Part shown: one piece after another, positions 8,145 through 14,719 of the stretch
Position numbering within the stretch: position 1 is the first letter of the stretch
Layout of the letters: the number at the start of each line of letters is the position of its first letter
NCBI RefSeq assembly: GCF_019649055.1
Contig: NW_026570723.1
Coordinates: forward strand, 1 to 14,719
Length of the DNA stretch: 14,719 bases
Source of the DNA: Paramacrobiotus metropolitanus
Taxonomy: Eukaryota > Tardigrada > Eutardigrada > Parachela > Macrobiotidae
Direction: 5' to 3'
Made by a program: the position numbers and the translations under genes
Notes under the pieces: generated by a model
The model's database searches: none
What the model was told of the DNA's origin: nothing
Seen by the model: only the letters and a program-made list of their open reading frames with translations

Positions 8145-8166
8145 TTGTACTTTAATTAAAGTACAA
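8145..8166. repeat. 22-bp perfect palindrome
   Basis: The core GTACTTTAATTAAAGTAC extends by TT on the left and AA on the right with no mismatch. It lies 15 bp after the 28-bp quasi-palindrome. Confidence 0.88.
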
Positions 8167-8368
8167 TAATAACCGCACTTTGGTTGGTTTGGGTCCAAAC
8201 TGCTTTTCTTATTCAGCAGGCCTGCTCTATTAAGCTTCAGGAGAATAATCATCGTACCAGGCATTGTGATGTTTGTTTCAAATATATTATCGCGAAGCGT
8301 GCCAGTTAGATTTAAGCATTCAGTCATGACATTGATCCGGAAATTCTTTTACATGATTCAATAAATTT

Positions 8369-8605
8369 TTAATAATGTTTGCAACCTTCGCAGATGCATA
8401 TTAAGCCACAAATGTCATGAATGTAGCCGGCCATGTATTTTGAAGGAACGCTACATTGTGGTAAATCAACTCTTAGCCAACGCCGCAAATTTTCTATTCT
8501 GTTTGCGTTGACAACCGGTCTGCGGATCTACGAAGTGCACGAACGATTAACAGCTTCATGGGAATACCCAAGTTCAGGTAGACGTCCATATGGCTCCCCG
8601 CAGCC
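8369..8605 (-). mobile_element. Merlin/ISXO2-type transposase fragment, decayed
   Basis: Minus-strand frames join into the C-terminal half of an ISXO2-like DDE transposase, the fold of animal Merlin DNA transposons. YGRLPELGYSHEAVNRS matches the family's Y-x-x-L...GY-x-H-x-x-VNHS. After a frame change FVDPQTG matches FVDPxTG. After another, NANRIENLRRWLRVDLPQ matches HTQxIExxWxxxKRxxP. The residues before the Tyr read GCGEP where the family has an Asp-Gly-Trp, so the Asp and Trp are lost. A stop and at least two frameshifts are present and the N-terminal half is not found upstream to about 8760. Terminal inverted repeats were not identified. Confidence 0.75.
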
Positions 8606-8662
8606 TTTAATAATAATAATACGACTTCCAGTTATATATGTCAGCCTTTATTGTCATATTGG

Positions 8663-8708
8663 TTGGTATAGTACACGATTGTCGATTGGTATAGTACACG
8701 ATTGTCGA
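8663..8708 (+). repeat. 23-bp perfect tandem duplication
   Basis: The unit TTGGTATAGTACACGATTGT plus CGA occurs twice back to back (8663-8685 and 8686-8708) with no difference, indicating a recent event. Confidence 0.92.
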
Positions 8709-8810
8709 TAGTTCACAGTTCCACGGCGGCGGTAAAAAAAACTTTAAAAATTAGAAAGCTGAACTTTGGGTTTAGTTCTGGCGTAATTCCGATGTTACAA
8801 TACTAAAGTT

Positions 8811-8877
8811 TGTTTCCGTTTTGCGCAGCATTTGGATGCCCTAGATGGGTATTCGTTGCTTGCGTATGACGGAAATT
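8811..8877 (+). repeat. Dispersed hairpin element, copy 2
   Basis: A 67-bp foldback homologous to 4170-4238. The outer stem is TTTCCGT/ACGGAAA. GCGCAGCA pairs with TGCT-T-GCGT (same bulged T, one G-T wobble). The apical stem is GATGCCC/GGGTATT with two wobbles and a five-base loop. Relative to copy 1 an outer C-G pair is now T-A. Confidence 0.85.
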
Positions 8878-10059
8878 ACTTATAAAACTTCAGATTTATT
8901 ATTGTACAATGTAATTGTATGCTGTCGACTGTGCACATTACCGAGAAGAAAACGTTTTACTTAGATCTACTGCAAATCGCTCTGCAGAATTACTGAATGT
9001 ACTAGTATTTTAAGATTTGTTAGCGTTCGATGCGCAAAAAACTGTTCATTCGGCTGCAAAAGAAACTCCCGCTGGTTGATGGGTTTTTTACTACGAGATT
9101 GCTATAGATTACTATGGATTTTTCTACTCGAACACAATTAGTCGCGCGCTTGCCCGACAATGTTGTTATACAGATACCTGTGTTTTTAAATTTTTAGCAT
9201 AACAATGACTAATAATTAAGTTAAATAAGGAAGTTGTAAATATGATAATGTTTTAAACAGGTAAATAAAATAAGAAGTACAGAGATACATGTGCACTCAC
9301 TTAATAAATATCAGTATAAAACACATTCAGAGTGCGAACAACACAGCTACGCGCTAAACAGTGCTCAGTACTTTAACAATAATTTGCAGTAGATATTATT
9401 ATGAATTACTAGTGTACTTAACTCTGACATGAAGTAATTCGCTGACCATGCTAGCCCATAAGCAAAAATTAACAACTATTAATATTTGAAATTTTGTTAA
9501 TCATGCTGAAAACGTCCTGAAAATGGAATTATAGAAGTTATTGTGATATGTATTACTGAGCCACTGTATTATACGGAATTACTGGTACGTCTACTCAAAG
9601 TACAACTACTGCTCATTGAGGAATAATAGTCATTAATAAAAAAATCCTATTGCTACATGTATACGTCATGTACTGCATTGAAACGAAGCGTGTACAGATA
9701 CGATATTGCATCTCTAAATGAGAAATGTATTTCTGTAGAATTTGTATTGAATCTGCATGGTGCGTTGAGTTTGAAACCAAAAACGAGAAAATTAAGCCCA
9801 TTCTCTCACAGTTGTAAGTAGTAATGCTGTACCAGGTGCCAGGCGGTGCATAACTGTTCCACAATCAGCATACGTATTTAATTAACCATTGCAACTAGAT
9901 CAAATTATAGGATCTTAACTTAAAATCTTAAATAATACAGTATTTAGTAATGCAGTACGTAGATACGGTATGCAGTTACAAAAAATAGCTTTTGAGCGGA
10001 AACTACTCGTACTTTTGTACTGTAAATTGTCGCAGGGAATGGTGAACAAGAACCCTTAA
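8878..10059. other. AT-rich stretch without a recognisable gene
   Basis: Long AT-rich region with scattered GTAC words. An 83-codon minus-strand frame (9613-9864) begins MWNSYAPPGTWYSITTYNCE; it has no recognised motif or splice context and is within chance length. Nothing else stands out. Confidence 0.5.
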
Positions 10060-10129
10060 GATTTCCGCATTCGGCAAGCAAGCGGATATCGGTTTTACGA
10101 TATCTGAAATGCTGCCGAACACGGAAACC
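10060..10129 (-). repeat. Dispersed hairpin element, copy 3 (inverted)
   Basis: Read on the minus strand this 70-bp element matches the other two copies. It has the best stem: 18 paired positions (TTTCCGTGTTCGGCAGCA against TGCT-T-GCCGAATGCGGAAA) with only the bulged T and two G-T wobbles. The apical stem is GATATCG/CGATATC around TAAAAC. The apical pairs differ from copy 1 (A-T and T-A where copy 1 has G-C and C-G) but remain paired. Confidence 0.87.
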
Positions 10130-10523
10130 CGAAGCAAAATCCGCGAATTAGCGTAATGAGAGAGCCAGTACATTCTTGGAAATTTTGCTAACATGAGCTT
10201 CCTTTTCCTAAACTACGGCGCACTAGAGAAAAAATACAAGACAATTCGCAATTTATGAAATTCCAAGAAAGCAGAAATCTGAGTAAACCGATTATATTTG
10301 TAAGACCTGCGAAAACGGCAATCAAACGTGTCAAATACTTACGCAAAGCATGGAAGCTAAAATTAATTAAAGCACCTAATTAAACGCTAGCCGCACCGGA
10401 AAAACCATGCGCAGCAGAATATACTGACGGACGACTTACACTGGAGTACCCTAGGATATATTCAGCACGCACACCTTCCGCATCGGACCGGTCTCAGTAA
10501 AACAAAAACAAAATCATGGAGGA
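10130..10523. other. Intergenic stretch before the LRR array
   Basis: No recognisable gene or repeat. G+C content rises from about 10390 toward the array. Confidence 0.45.
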
Positions 10524-10802
10524 GTGAAAACAGTGGTAACAAAATGCCTAGTTTTGCGGGTTGCCGCGGTGTCCTGGAAAACTGCCGGCGGCAAAAAACA
10601 ACAGCCGATTGCATGGCCCACCATACGATTTCAGTCAAAACCACCAGTACACCCCTCGTGCCATCGAGACGAGCGCGATCACACCATGATCGGAAGCCGT
10701 GCCGCTGTTGGGGCTAATATCGCTGCCGGCCGCTACGATGGGCGGCTCAAGGCTGATGTCGCGTTAATAGAGTCCATTTCCCAATGCTCAATAACAAATT
10801 AA
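10524..10802 (+). pseudogene. LRR-family array, unit 0: C-terminal remnant
   Basis: A 92-codon frame starts at GTG and ends with TAA. Its second half, SRAAVGANIAAGRYDGRLKA, matches in order the SAAVAASYSLQHGRNRYRR reading of the 12.7-13.6 kb unit (from about 13419). The preceding Thr/Pro/Val-rich stretch (TSTPLVPSRRARS in another frame) resembles the proline-rich linker PQLVPLIPLSPPKS of that unit. No LRR is visible, and the frame relationships to the better units do not hold, so it looks like a truncated, decayed fourth copy at the head of the plus-strand array. The similarity is moderate; an unrelated G+C-rich open frame is the alternative. Confidence 0.35.
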
Positions 10803-10919
10803 TGAACCGATTAAATAAAAACAATATAAAAATATTCAATACTAAACAGTACTAGTCGTATTTATTATACGTACTTAAGTAAGATTCCGTTTGCTGTGTA
10901 CTGGTGACCTGGTGCTGGT

Positions 10920-11568
10920 CCAGAGATTTTGGCTGGCTGACGACCGGATGCTGTCCGCCGCGCGCGCATCTGTACGGTGATGAACTGCTGGACGCTGGAC
11001 TGCATAACCCGCGAAAACTATGCGTCATTTCACCATGTAGCGTTTGTTCGACTTGAACGCTGCCGCAAGTCATCACATATTAAAATAATTTTTTTAAATA
11101 AGTTTCTGTGCAAAATATTAGTACAAAAATATTGATTTCTACAAATACTGAATAGTTCTTCTGCTGACTCGTGTCGGCTCCGCTGTCGAGGCGTACTTTG
11201 AGCTCCACCCTGGTATTGAAAACGCCGTCGCGGAAATCGGGCAAATAACGCTGAAAGATGGCTAGAAAGAATTCGCTCTGCCTGTCATGCCGCAGCAAGT
11301 GCCCGTCGCCGCATACCATCTGTCCAGGCAGAACCGATGTGAGATGTCATCGAGGATGCCAATCCGGCTGTACTGGTGTGGAACGGACTGCCACCATCGT
11401 CCCCAGTATCCGCTGACGGTTTGCGATCTGCTGGGGAGTACGGCGGCCTCGATGACTACCTGGTTGATGGGCGGTTTATATGTAGATTATACGATGAGTG
11501 GTGCAGAGTTTGATGAACAGATGTTAATGTTGTCTGAAGAAGAAGCGTTGCTCGAGATGCTTGTTTAG
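10920..11568 (+). pseudogene. LRR (ANP32-like) family array, unit A, frameshifted
   Basis: The segment DELLDAGLHNPRKLCVISPC (about 10980-11040) aligns with LRR4 of unit B (MEELMKKYLILRDLYFILNI) and with ANP32 LRR4. After an AT-rich gap comes SAVEAYFELHPGIENAVAEI, shared with the inverted copy at 6.5 kb, a TAG, then MPQQVPVAAYHLSRQN, the counterpart of unit B's PQLVPLIPLSPPKS. The tail is split: GEYGGLDDYLVDG in one frame, then YTMSGAEFDEQMLMLSEEEA in another, ending ALLEMLV and TAG at 11566. Joined conceptually these correspond to unit B's AAEYGIYEEF...MTVQEFSEAV. At least one frameshift (about 11460-11480) and an in-frame stop make it a pseudogene. Confidence 0.55.
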
Positions 11569-11618
11569 TGTCTCTTTTGTGCCATCAAGATAATTACTGA
11601 ATGTTTTGTGGTGTCACG

Positions 11619-11629
11619 GGTTCGAGTCC
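11619..11629 (+). other. tRNA B-box-like motif GGTTCGAGTCC
   Basis: The 11-mer matches the internal promoter B box / T-arm of tRNA genes. Flanking bases form only two to three pairs, no A box lies at the right distance upstream and no acceptor stem is found, so this is not a tRNA gene. The same 11-mer occurs inverted at 11697-11707. Confidence 0.5.
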
Positions 11630-11654
11630 TAGCACTTCGCACTTACCATTAAGT

Positions 11655-11865
11655 TAGGCAGGGCGCTTTCTCGGCTTGATTTCGACCAGCTGGGCTGGAC
11701 TCGAACCAGCCAAGCTGGAGCCGCCGCGTAATGACCTTTAACCGATATTCGTTAAAAAATATATGCCCAATGACCGAATACATATAAAAACTGCGGCTCT
11801 TGTCCGCATACATGTAAAGCGGTGCTTCACAACAACACATGTACACGGCGGAAGAAAATAATGAC
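11655..11865 (+). repeat. Duplicated 3' flank, copy in unit A
   Basis: About 90-290 bp after unit A's stop the DNA matches 13700-13915 after unit B's stop. The core (11670-11735 against 13711-13775) agrees at roughly four in five bases, sharing GACCA-CTGGGCT-GACT and AACCAGCCAA. Weaker matches continue through TTGTCCG and GCGG....AATAAxxAxxxCAG to about 11865. Shared noncoding flank indicates duplication of genomic segments. Confidence 0.65.
11686..11718. repeat. 13-bp hairpin with T-arm-like loop
   Basis: CCAGCTGGGCTGG pairs with CCAGCCAAGCTGG with one mismatch around a seven-base ACTCGAA loop. On the minus strand the loop and inner stem read GCTGG-TTCGAGT-CCAGC, a perfect tRNA T-arm containing GGTTCGAGTCC. 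The paralogous site at 13733-13766 has lost much of the stem. Confidence 0.75.
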
Positions 11866-11938
11866 AGTCCGAGGATGGGAAAGTCAGCAGCGAAATCGTC
11901 ACAGTTCACAACCACGACACTGACTGCATTTTTCAAGC

Positions 11939-12500
11939 TTGCGACACTCGGCATGTGAACCTGTGACCTGTATAAGTCAGCGTTATTCCTTTCTGCCGTA
12001 TCTGCAGATGTTGATTCTGAACGATAACAATTCGTTGATGCGCGGATGTGTGCATCGTTTAGTGAGGCAGTGCCCTGATCTGGTGAAGTTATCGTTACCC
12101 GACAACTGGTTTGGCGAGAGCAGTGCATTTCATCCGGAGATGGGTTTGAAGATGATGGGGTTTTTTTGTTCGTCATTTAAATAATTTATTACTAATTTTA
12201 TGTTTATTACAGCTGCGGTTCATCCTCCAGCTGACACGTGTCAGCTGGAGAATTCATCGATTTTACTGCTCTGTCGGTGCATGCTCACAACGGCATGTTT
12301 GACAATCGGCCACGTCATCCCACATCCAAACCGTGCCAACCAGTACCAGCAGAGCTTGCTGAAAAAATGCATTTCAAAGCGGTGCGATCGGCATCGCATC
12401 ACTGACCGGATATCGCTACACTAAGGTTCACGTATGCCCTTAAGTGGTTCGCTCAAGAATACCGAACTAAGAACGCTGCTGTTTTGATGTCGCCTACCTA
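11939..12500 (+). pseudogene. LRR (ANP32-like) family array, unit 1, broken
   Basis: The frame reads FLPYLQMLILNDNNSLMRGC, then VHRLVRQCPDLVKLSLPDNW and FGESSAFHPEMGLKMMG. This follows the ANP32 LRR2-LRR4 layout: LPxLxxLxLSDN, ...LxxxCPxLxxLxLxxNxIxx, then a KKL-like segment. A probable short intron follows (GT near 12160 to TTTATTACAG at 12212), then LRFIL and, in another frame, SAGEFIDFTALSVHAHNGMF and a Pro-rich PTSKPCQPVPAELAEK like unit B's linker. The end (about 12425-12500) precedes AATAAA at 12501. The N-terminal LRR1 is missing; its place is taken by the duplicated 3' flank of unit A. Stops and frame changes show it is not intact. ANP32 is inferred from spacing and consensus residues. 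Confidence 0.58.
12225..12250. repeat. 26-bp perfect palindrome centred on CACGTG
   Basis: The half CTCCAGCTGACAC is followed directly by its exact reverse complement. The centre is the E-box CACGTG and each arm also contains CAGCTG. It lies 13 bp after the putative splice acceptor of unit 1. Confidence 0.92.
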
Positions 12501-12506
12501 AATAAA
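12501..12506 (+). terminator. AATAAA after unit 1
   Basis: The hexamer directly follows an in-frame stop (CCTACCTAA) at the end of unit 1's coding remnant, the position expected for a polyadenylation signal. Confidence 0.35.
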
Positions 12507-12719
12507 AATTATTGTAAAGTGCTGTGCATAAAGTTGATTCCATGAGTAACAGTAAATCGCAGGTCTATGCAATGGTTATGATGTGTTCGACCATCAAAAT
12601 CTGTACTACTGTACAAGTATGGCATATTCAGCCAGTCAGACAACGCCGCAGTCCCGCATTTTAGCAGTCCCGCAATATTTATTTAGCAGAAGTTTCTTAT
12701 ATTACTAGACGTTAGCGCC

Positions 12720-13627
12720 ATGTCGTTTTCCTCCAAGATTAACCGTGCTTGTGAGCATTTATGTATCTGTACGCTGGCATTAACCGAAACAGCTATTAAC
12801 GTAGACGAGCGGCGTATGGAAGTCGTGACCGGACGTCGGGAATTTCGGACGCTATCGTGGTTTCCAAATTTGCACACTCTCAGCATGCGAAATTGTGACC
12901 TGGACAATTTTTGTGCGTTACCGTCCCTTCCGACTCTGCGCACCCTGGACTTAGGCGACATTGCGAAAAAAGCTTGTTGAAGCACGGCTGCCTGTACGTT
13001 TGTCCGTCTCCGAAATAGATGTGTGCCGTGCCGATTATGTAAGAATAATTGAGTGTCGATTTGTTGCAACAATTGCAGCAATGGAGGAACTGATGAAGAA
13101 ATACCTCATCCTTCGAGATCTCTACTTCATCCTTAATATCTCTATCGCCGAAAGTTTCGGAAACAGCTTAAAGATAAAGAGTCAAACGGAAAACACAGGA
13201 ATTACTACAGGAATTTATGCTTACACTGTCAAGGAGGAAGCGACGTCCACGCAATCGGTGAGTGGTTACCAACCTCTGCCAGCAGTTCCAAGCTGATTTG
13301 GCTATGGCGTGTTCCAGCTGCTTGTCCATCGCAGTCTGTCGTTCCATCCAACCAACCGCAACTTGTCCCGCTCATTCCACTGTCGCCTCCAAAGTCTAAA
13401 CCGATGTGAGGTGTCATGTCAGCAGCCGTTGCCGCCTCATATTCTCTCCAACACGGCCGGAATCGCTACCGGCGAATGACCCAATGCTTGAATCGGCAGC
13501 GGAGTACGGTATCTACGAAGAATTTATGGCCGAAGTTCCGTTGGTGCAAAACGCAATGACCGTACAGGAGTTTAGTGAGGCAGTGTTGCACGTGCCTCAA
13601 GAAAATTTGCGTCACATGATTCTTTAG
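12720..13627 (+). pseudogene. LRR (ANP32-like) family array, unit B, most complete copy
   Basis: From ATG at 12720 the frame gives INVDERRMEVVTGRREF, FRTLSWFPNLHTLSMRNCDL and CALPSLPTLRTLDLGDI, the LRR1-LRR2 layout of ANP32 (...EFxxLxxLSxxNVxLxxxxxLPxLxxLxxLxLSDN). It stops after KKAC; the next frame carries MEELMKKYLILRDLYFIL (LRR4-like), then GIYAYTVKEEATSTQSV, the counterpart of VEAYF in the other copies. A third frame has a proline-rich PSNQPQLVPLIPLSPPKSKP. The last exon-like frame reads SAAEYGIYEEFMAEVPLVQN and ends VPQENLRHMIL, TAG. LRR3 (CPxLxxLxLxxN) is missing near 12980. A possible 40-bp GTAAGA...TTGCAG intron (13039-13078) precedes LRR4. Three frames and a missing repeat argue for a pseudogene, although unrecognised introns could account for part of it. 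ANP32's Asp/Glu tail is absent. Confidence 0.6.
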
Positions 13628-13699
13628 AGTTTTTTTCGTGAGCTTAACTGTTCATGTTGTGTTATGTGGTGTAAGTTGATTATCATCAAAATTTGTATA

Positions 13700-13915
13700 C
13701 AGATACATAACATCTTCTCGGGTTGTTTTGACCACCTGGGCTAGACTACAACCAGCCAACTGGTGCCATCGCATAATTACTCCCACAGTAGCAAATAACT
13801 TAATTCGTTATCCACTGCAAATCCAATGACTTTTGTCCGAACAAAAATAGAAAATGCGGTTAACCAAAATCAAAATTAATGTGTTACTCCGGACGAAATA
13901 AGAATGCAGCAAAAC
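13700..13915 (+). repeat. Duplicated 3' flank, copy in unit B
   Basis: Matches 11655-11865 after unit A, most clearly at GGTTGTTTTGACCACCTGGG and AACCAGCCAACTGG. Distance from the stop codon is similar in both units (about 85-100 bp), giving a period of about 2.04 kb. A weak continuation (AGCGTTACC...CTGCTCAAG near 14065-14090) may correspond to the start of unit 1. Confidence 0.65.
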
Positions 13916-14393
13916 GGGCAAACACGCACGGCTATTGTTACCGCGGACTTTTATTATATACTGGGGACGAGAGAATTTGGACAATTTTTTTGGCAAAGAC
14001 ATCAAAATTTTTAGCGTTCCAGAGATCACCTTTCCGAATCCAGAGGGAATTCGAATGCAATGATCAGCGTTACCAACCTGCTCAAGTTACCTTAAAAGCG
14101 TAAAACGCTTATGTTGTCATTAGCAGTAGGACCATTACGTTTCAAGAAGCTGCAAAGTGCAAACTAAAACTAGTACGCTCGGAACTTATTAGTTGAAATG
14201 ATCCCAGCCCGAAGATTACTTCTAACTGCACTATAATTCGTCTGTGTGTGAAGTACTAATTGCCTGATTTTTGGTTAATGTGTATCATTATTATCGGGCA
14301 TACAATTACACAACAAGAAAAACAGCAAATTTGTATCGCAAAACTCATTTGATAAGTACGCTATTAATCTTTATGAGCATGTACCAAGTATAT
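13916..14393. other. AT-rich stretch, possible LRR remnant near 14060
   Basis: No intact gene. Bases 14064-14095 read ISVTNLLKLP-like in one frame and align loosely with the start of unit 1, as expected if the duplication extended this far. Remaining short frames on both strands have no motif. Confidence 0.35.
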
Positions 14394-14431
14394 AATTTGG
14401 TCACAACCGACTCACAACTTGTGACCAAATT
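14394..14431. repeat. 13-bp perfect inverted repeat
   Basis: AATTTGGTCACAA and TTGTGACCAAATT flank a 12-base spacer. Confidence 0.9.
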
Positions 14432-14531
14432 ACCACCACCGCTTACCTTTCACCACCACCGCTTTCTCCAATAGTAAATCATTACGCTTGTGACTCACAA
14501 GTGACTTGTGACTTGTGACTTTGGTGGTGAA
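14432..14531. repeat. CACCACCGCTT and TTGTGAC repeat cluster
   Basis: CACCACCGCTT occurs twice (about 14434 and 14453). CTTGTGA-C-TCACAAG forms a palindrome near 14488-14502, followed by head-to-tail GACTTGT units. TTTCACCACC (about 14449) is inverted as GGTGGTGAAA (about 14522), closing a larger foldback. Confidence 0.75.
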
Positions 14532-14719
14532 ACGTGGTGTGCGGAGCCTTCCCCTTTACTATTAAATTTTTCGATTGAAGTTCCCGCAAATTTTGCAGTA
14601 ACGATGATCTCTGGTTTCCGGTGGAAGTGGATATTCAATTTAATTTTTAACACCTGATTCGCATCACGTGTGCGCTAATTTTAACTGTTTTTGAAAAAGA
14701 TTTTATTGTTTATGGTAAA
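14532..14719. other. Right edge, no recognisable feature
   Basis: AT-rich toward the end; no frame or repeat of note. Confidence 0.45.

Larger units (their letters stand above)
8088..8368. other. AT-rich stretch, no recognised gene
   Basis: Holds the two palindromes above. A 65-codon minus-strand frame (8130-8327) begins MTECLNLTGTLRDNIFETNI and looks mildly protein-like, but no family is recognised and it overlaps the palindrome at its end. Confidence 0.4.

Noticed and set aside
8433-8711. 92-codon plus-strand frame
   Set aside because: It is antisense to the transposase remnant and its end runs through the 23-bp tandem duplication.
11590-11660. tRNA gene suggested by GGTTCGAGTCC
   Set aside because: No A box, anticodon arm or acceptor stem, and the T-arm pairs poorly at the plus-strand site.
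11649-12176. 175-codon minus-strand open frame, the longest in the window
   Set aside because: It lies opposite the plus-strand LRR unit and duplicated flank, is Ser/Thr/Ala-rich with no motif, and its span crosses noncoding repeat DNA. I treat it as an antisense shadow.
1-14719. CRISPR array, bacterial operon or phage features
   Set aside because: No regularly spaced repeats, no Shine-Dalgarno-led gene runs, and clear introns and animal-type families instead.

Overview
The window looks like gene-poor nuclear DNA from an animal, probably a small invertebrate. Evidence: split protein families of animal type (a WDR83/MORG1 WD-repeat fragment and several ANP32-like leucine-rich-repeat fragments), short GT-AG introns of roughly 60-130 bp, a decayed Merlin-type (ISXO2-fold) DNA transposase, a probable solo LTR, and AT-rich intergenic DNA with G+C-richer islands where coding remnants sit. 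I cannot name the species. No bacterial operon layout, Shine-Dalgarno sites, rRNA, complete tRNA or CRISPR array is visible. No intact protein-coding gene is visible either: every recognisable coding stretch is broken by stops, frameshifts or deletions.

Layout. 1-255: G+C-rich open stretch running off the left edge, unidentified. 511-1257: probable solo LTR flanked by CTTAA. 2222-2743: WDR83/MORG1 fragment with an internal deletion, followed by three hairpins. 2756-5690: mostly AT-rich, with a small SAM-like fragment (minus strand), one copy of a 70-bp hairpin element, GTAC-rich repeats and an OTU-like fragment. 6010-6808 (minus strand): an ANP32-family-like pseudogene with a clear intron. 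7696-8087: an unrecognised broken gene. 8369-8605 (minus): Merlin transposase remnant. 8811-8877 and 10060-10129: two more copies of the hairpin element. 10524-13627 (plus): a head-to-tail array of about four degenerate copies of the same leucine-rich-repeat family. 14394-14531: a dense patch of direct and inverted repeats.

Relationships. The copies at 6.0-6.8 kb (inverted), 10.5-10.8, 10.9-11.6, 11.9-12.5 and 12.7-13.6 kb share, in order, LRR segments, a short linker ending near a Val/Glu-Ala-Tyr segment, a proline-rich stretch and a C-terminal tail. Two of them also share the DNA after the stop codon, so duplication of genomic segments, not retroposition, best explains the array. The most unusual signal is the three-copy 67-70 bp hairpin family: all three copies keep the same fold, the same bulged T and the same internal motifs, while paired positions change together. 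All calls come from reading the sequence by eye; no database search was run.
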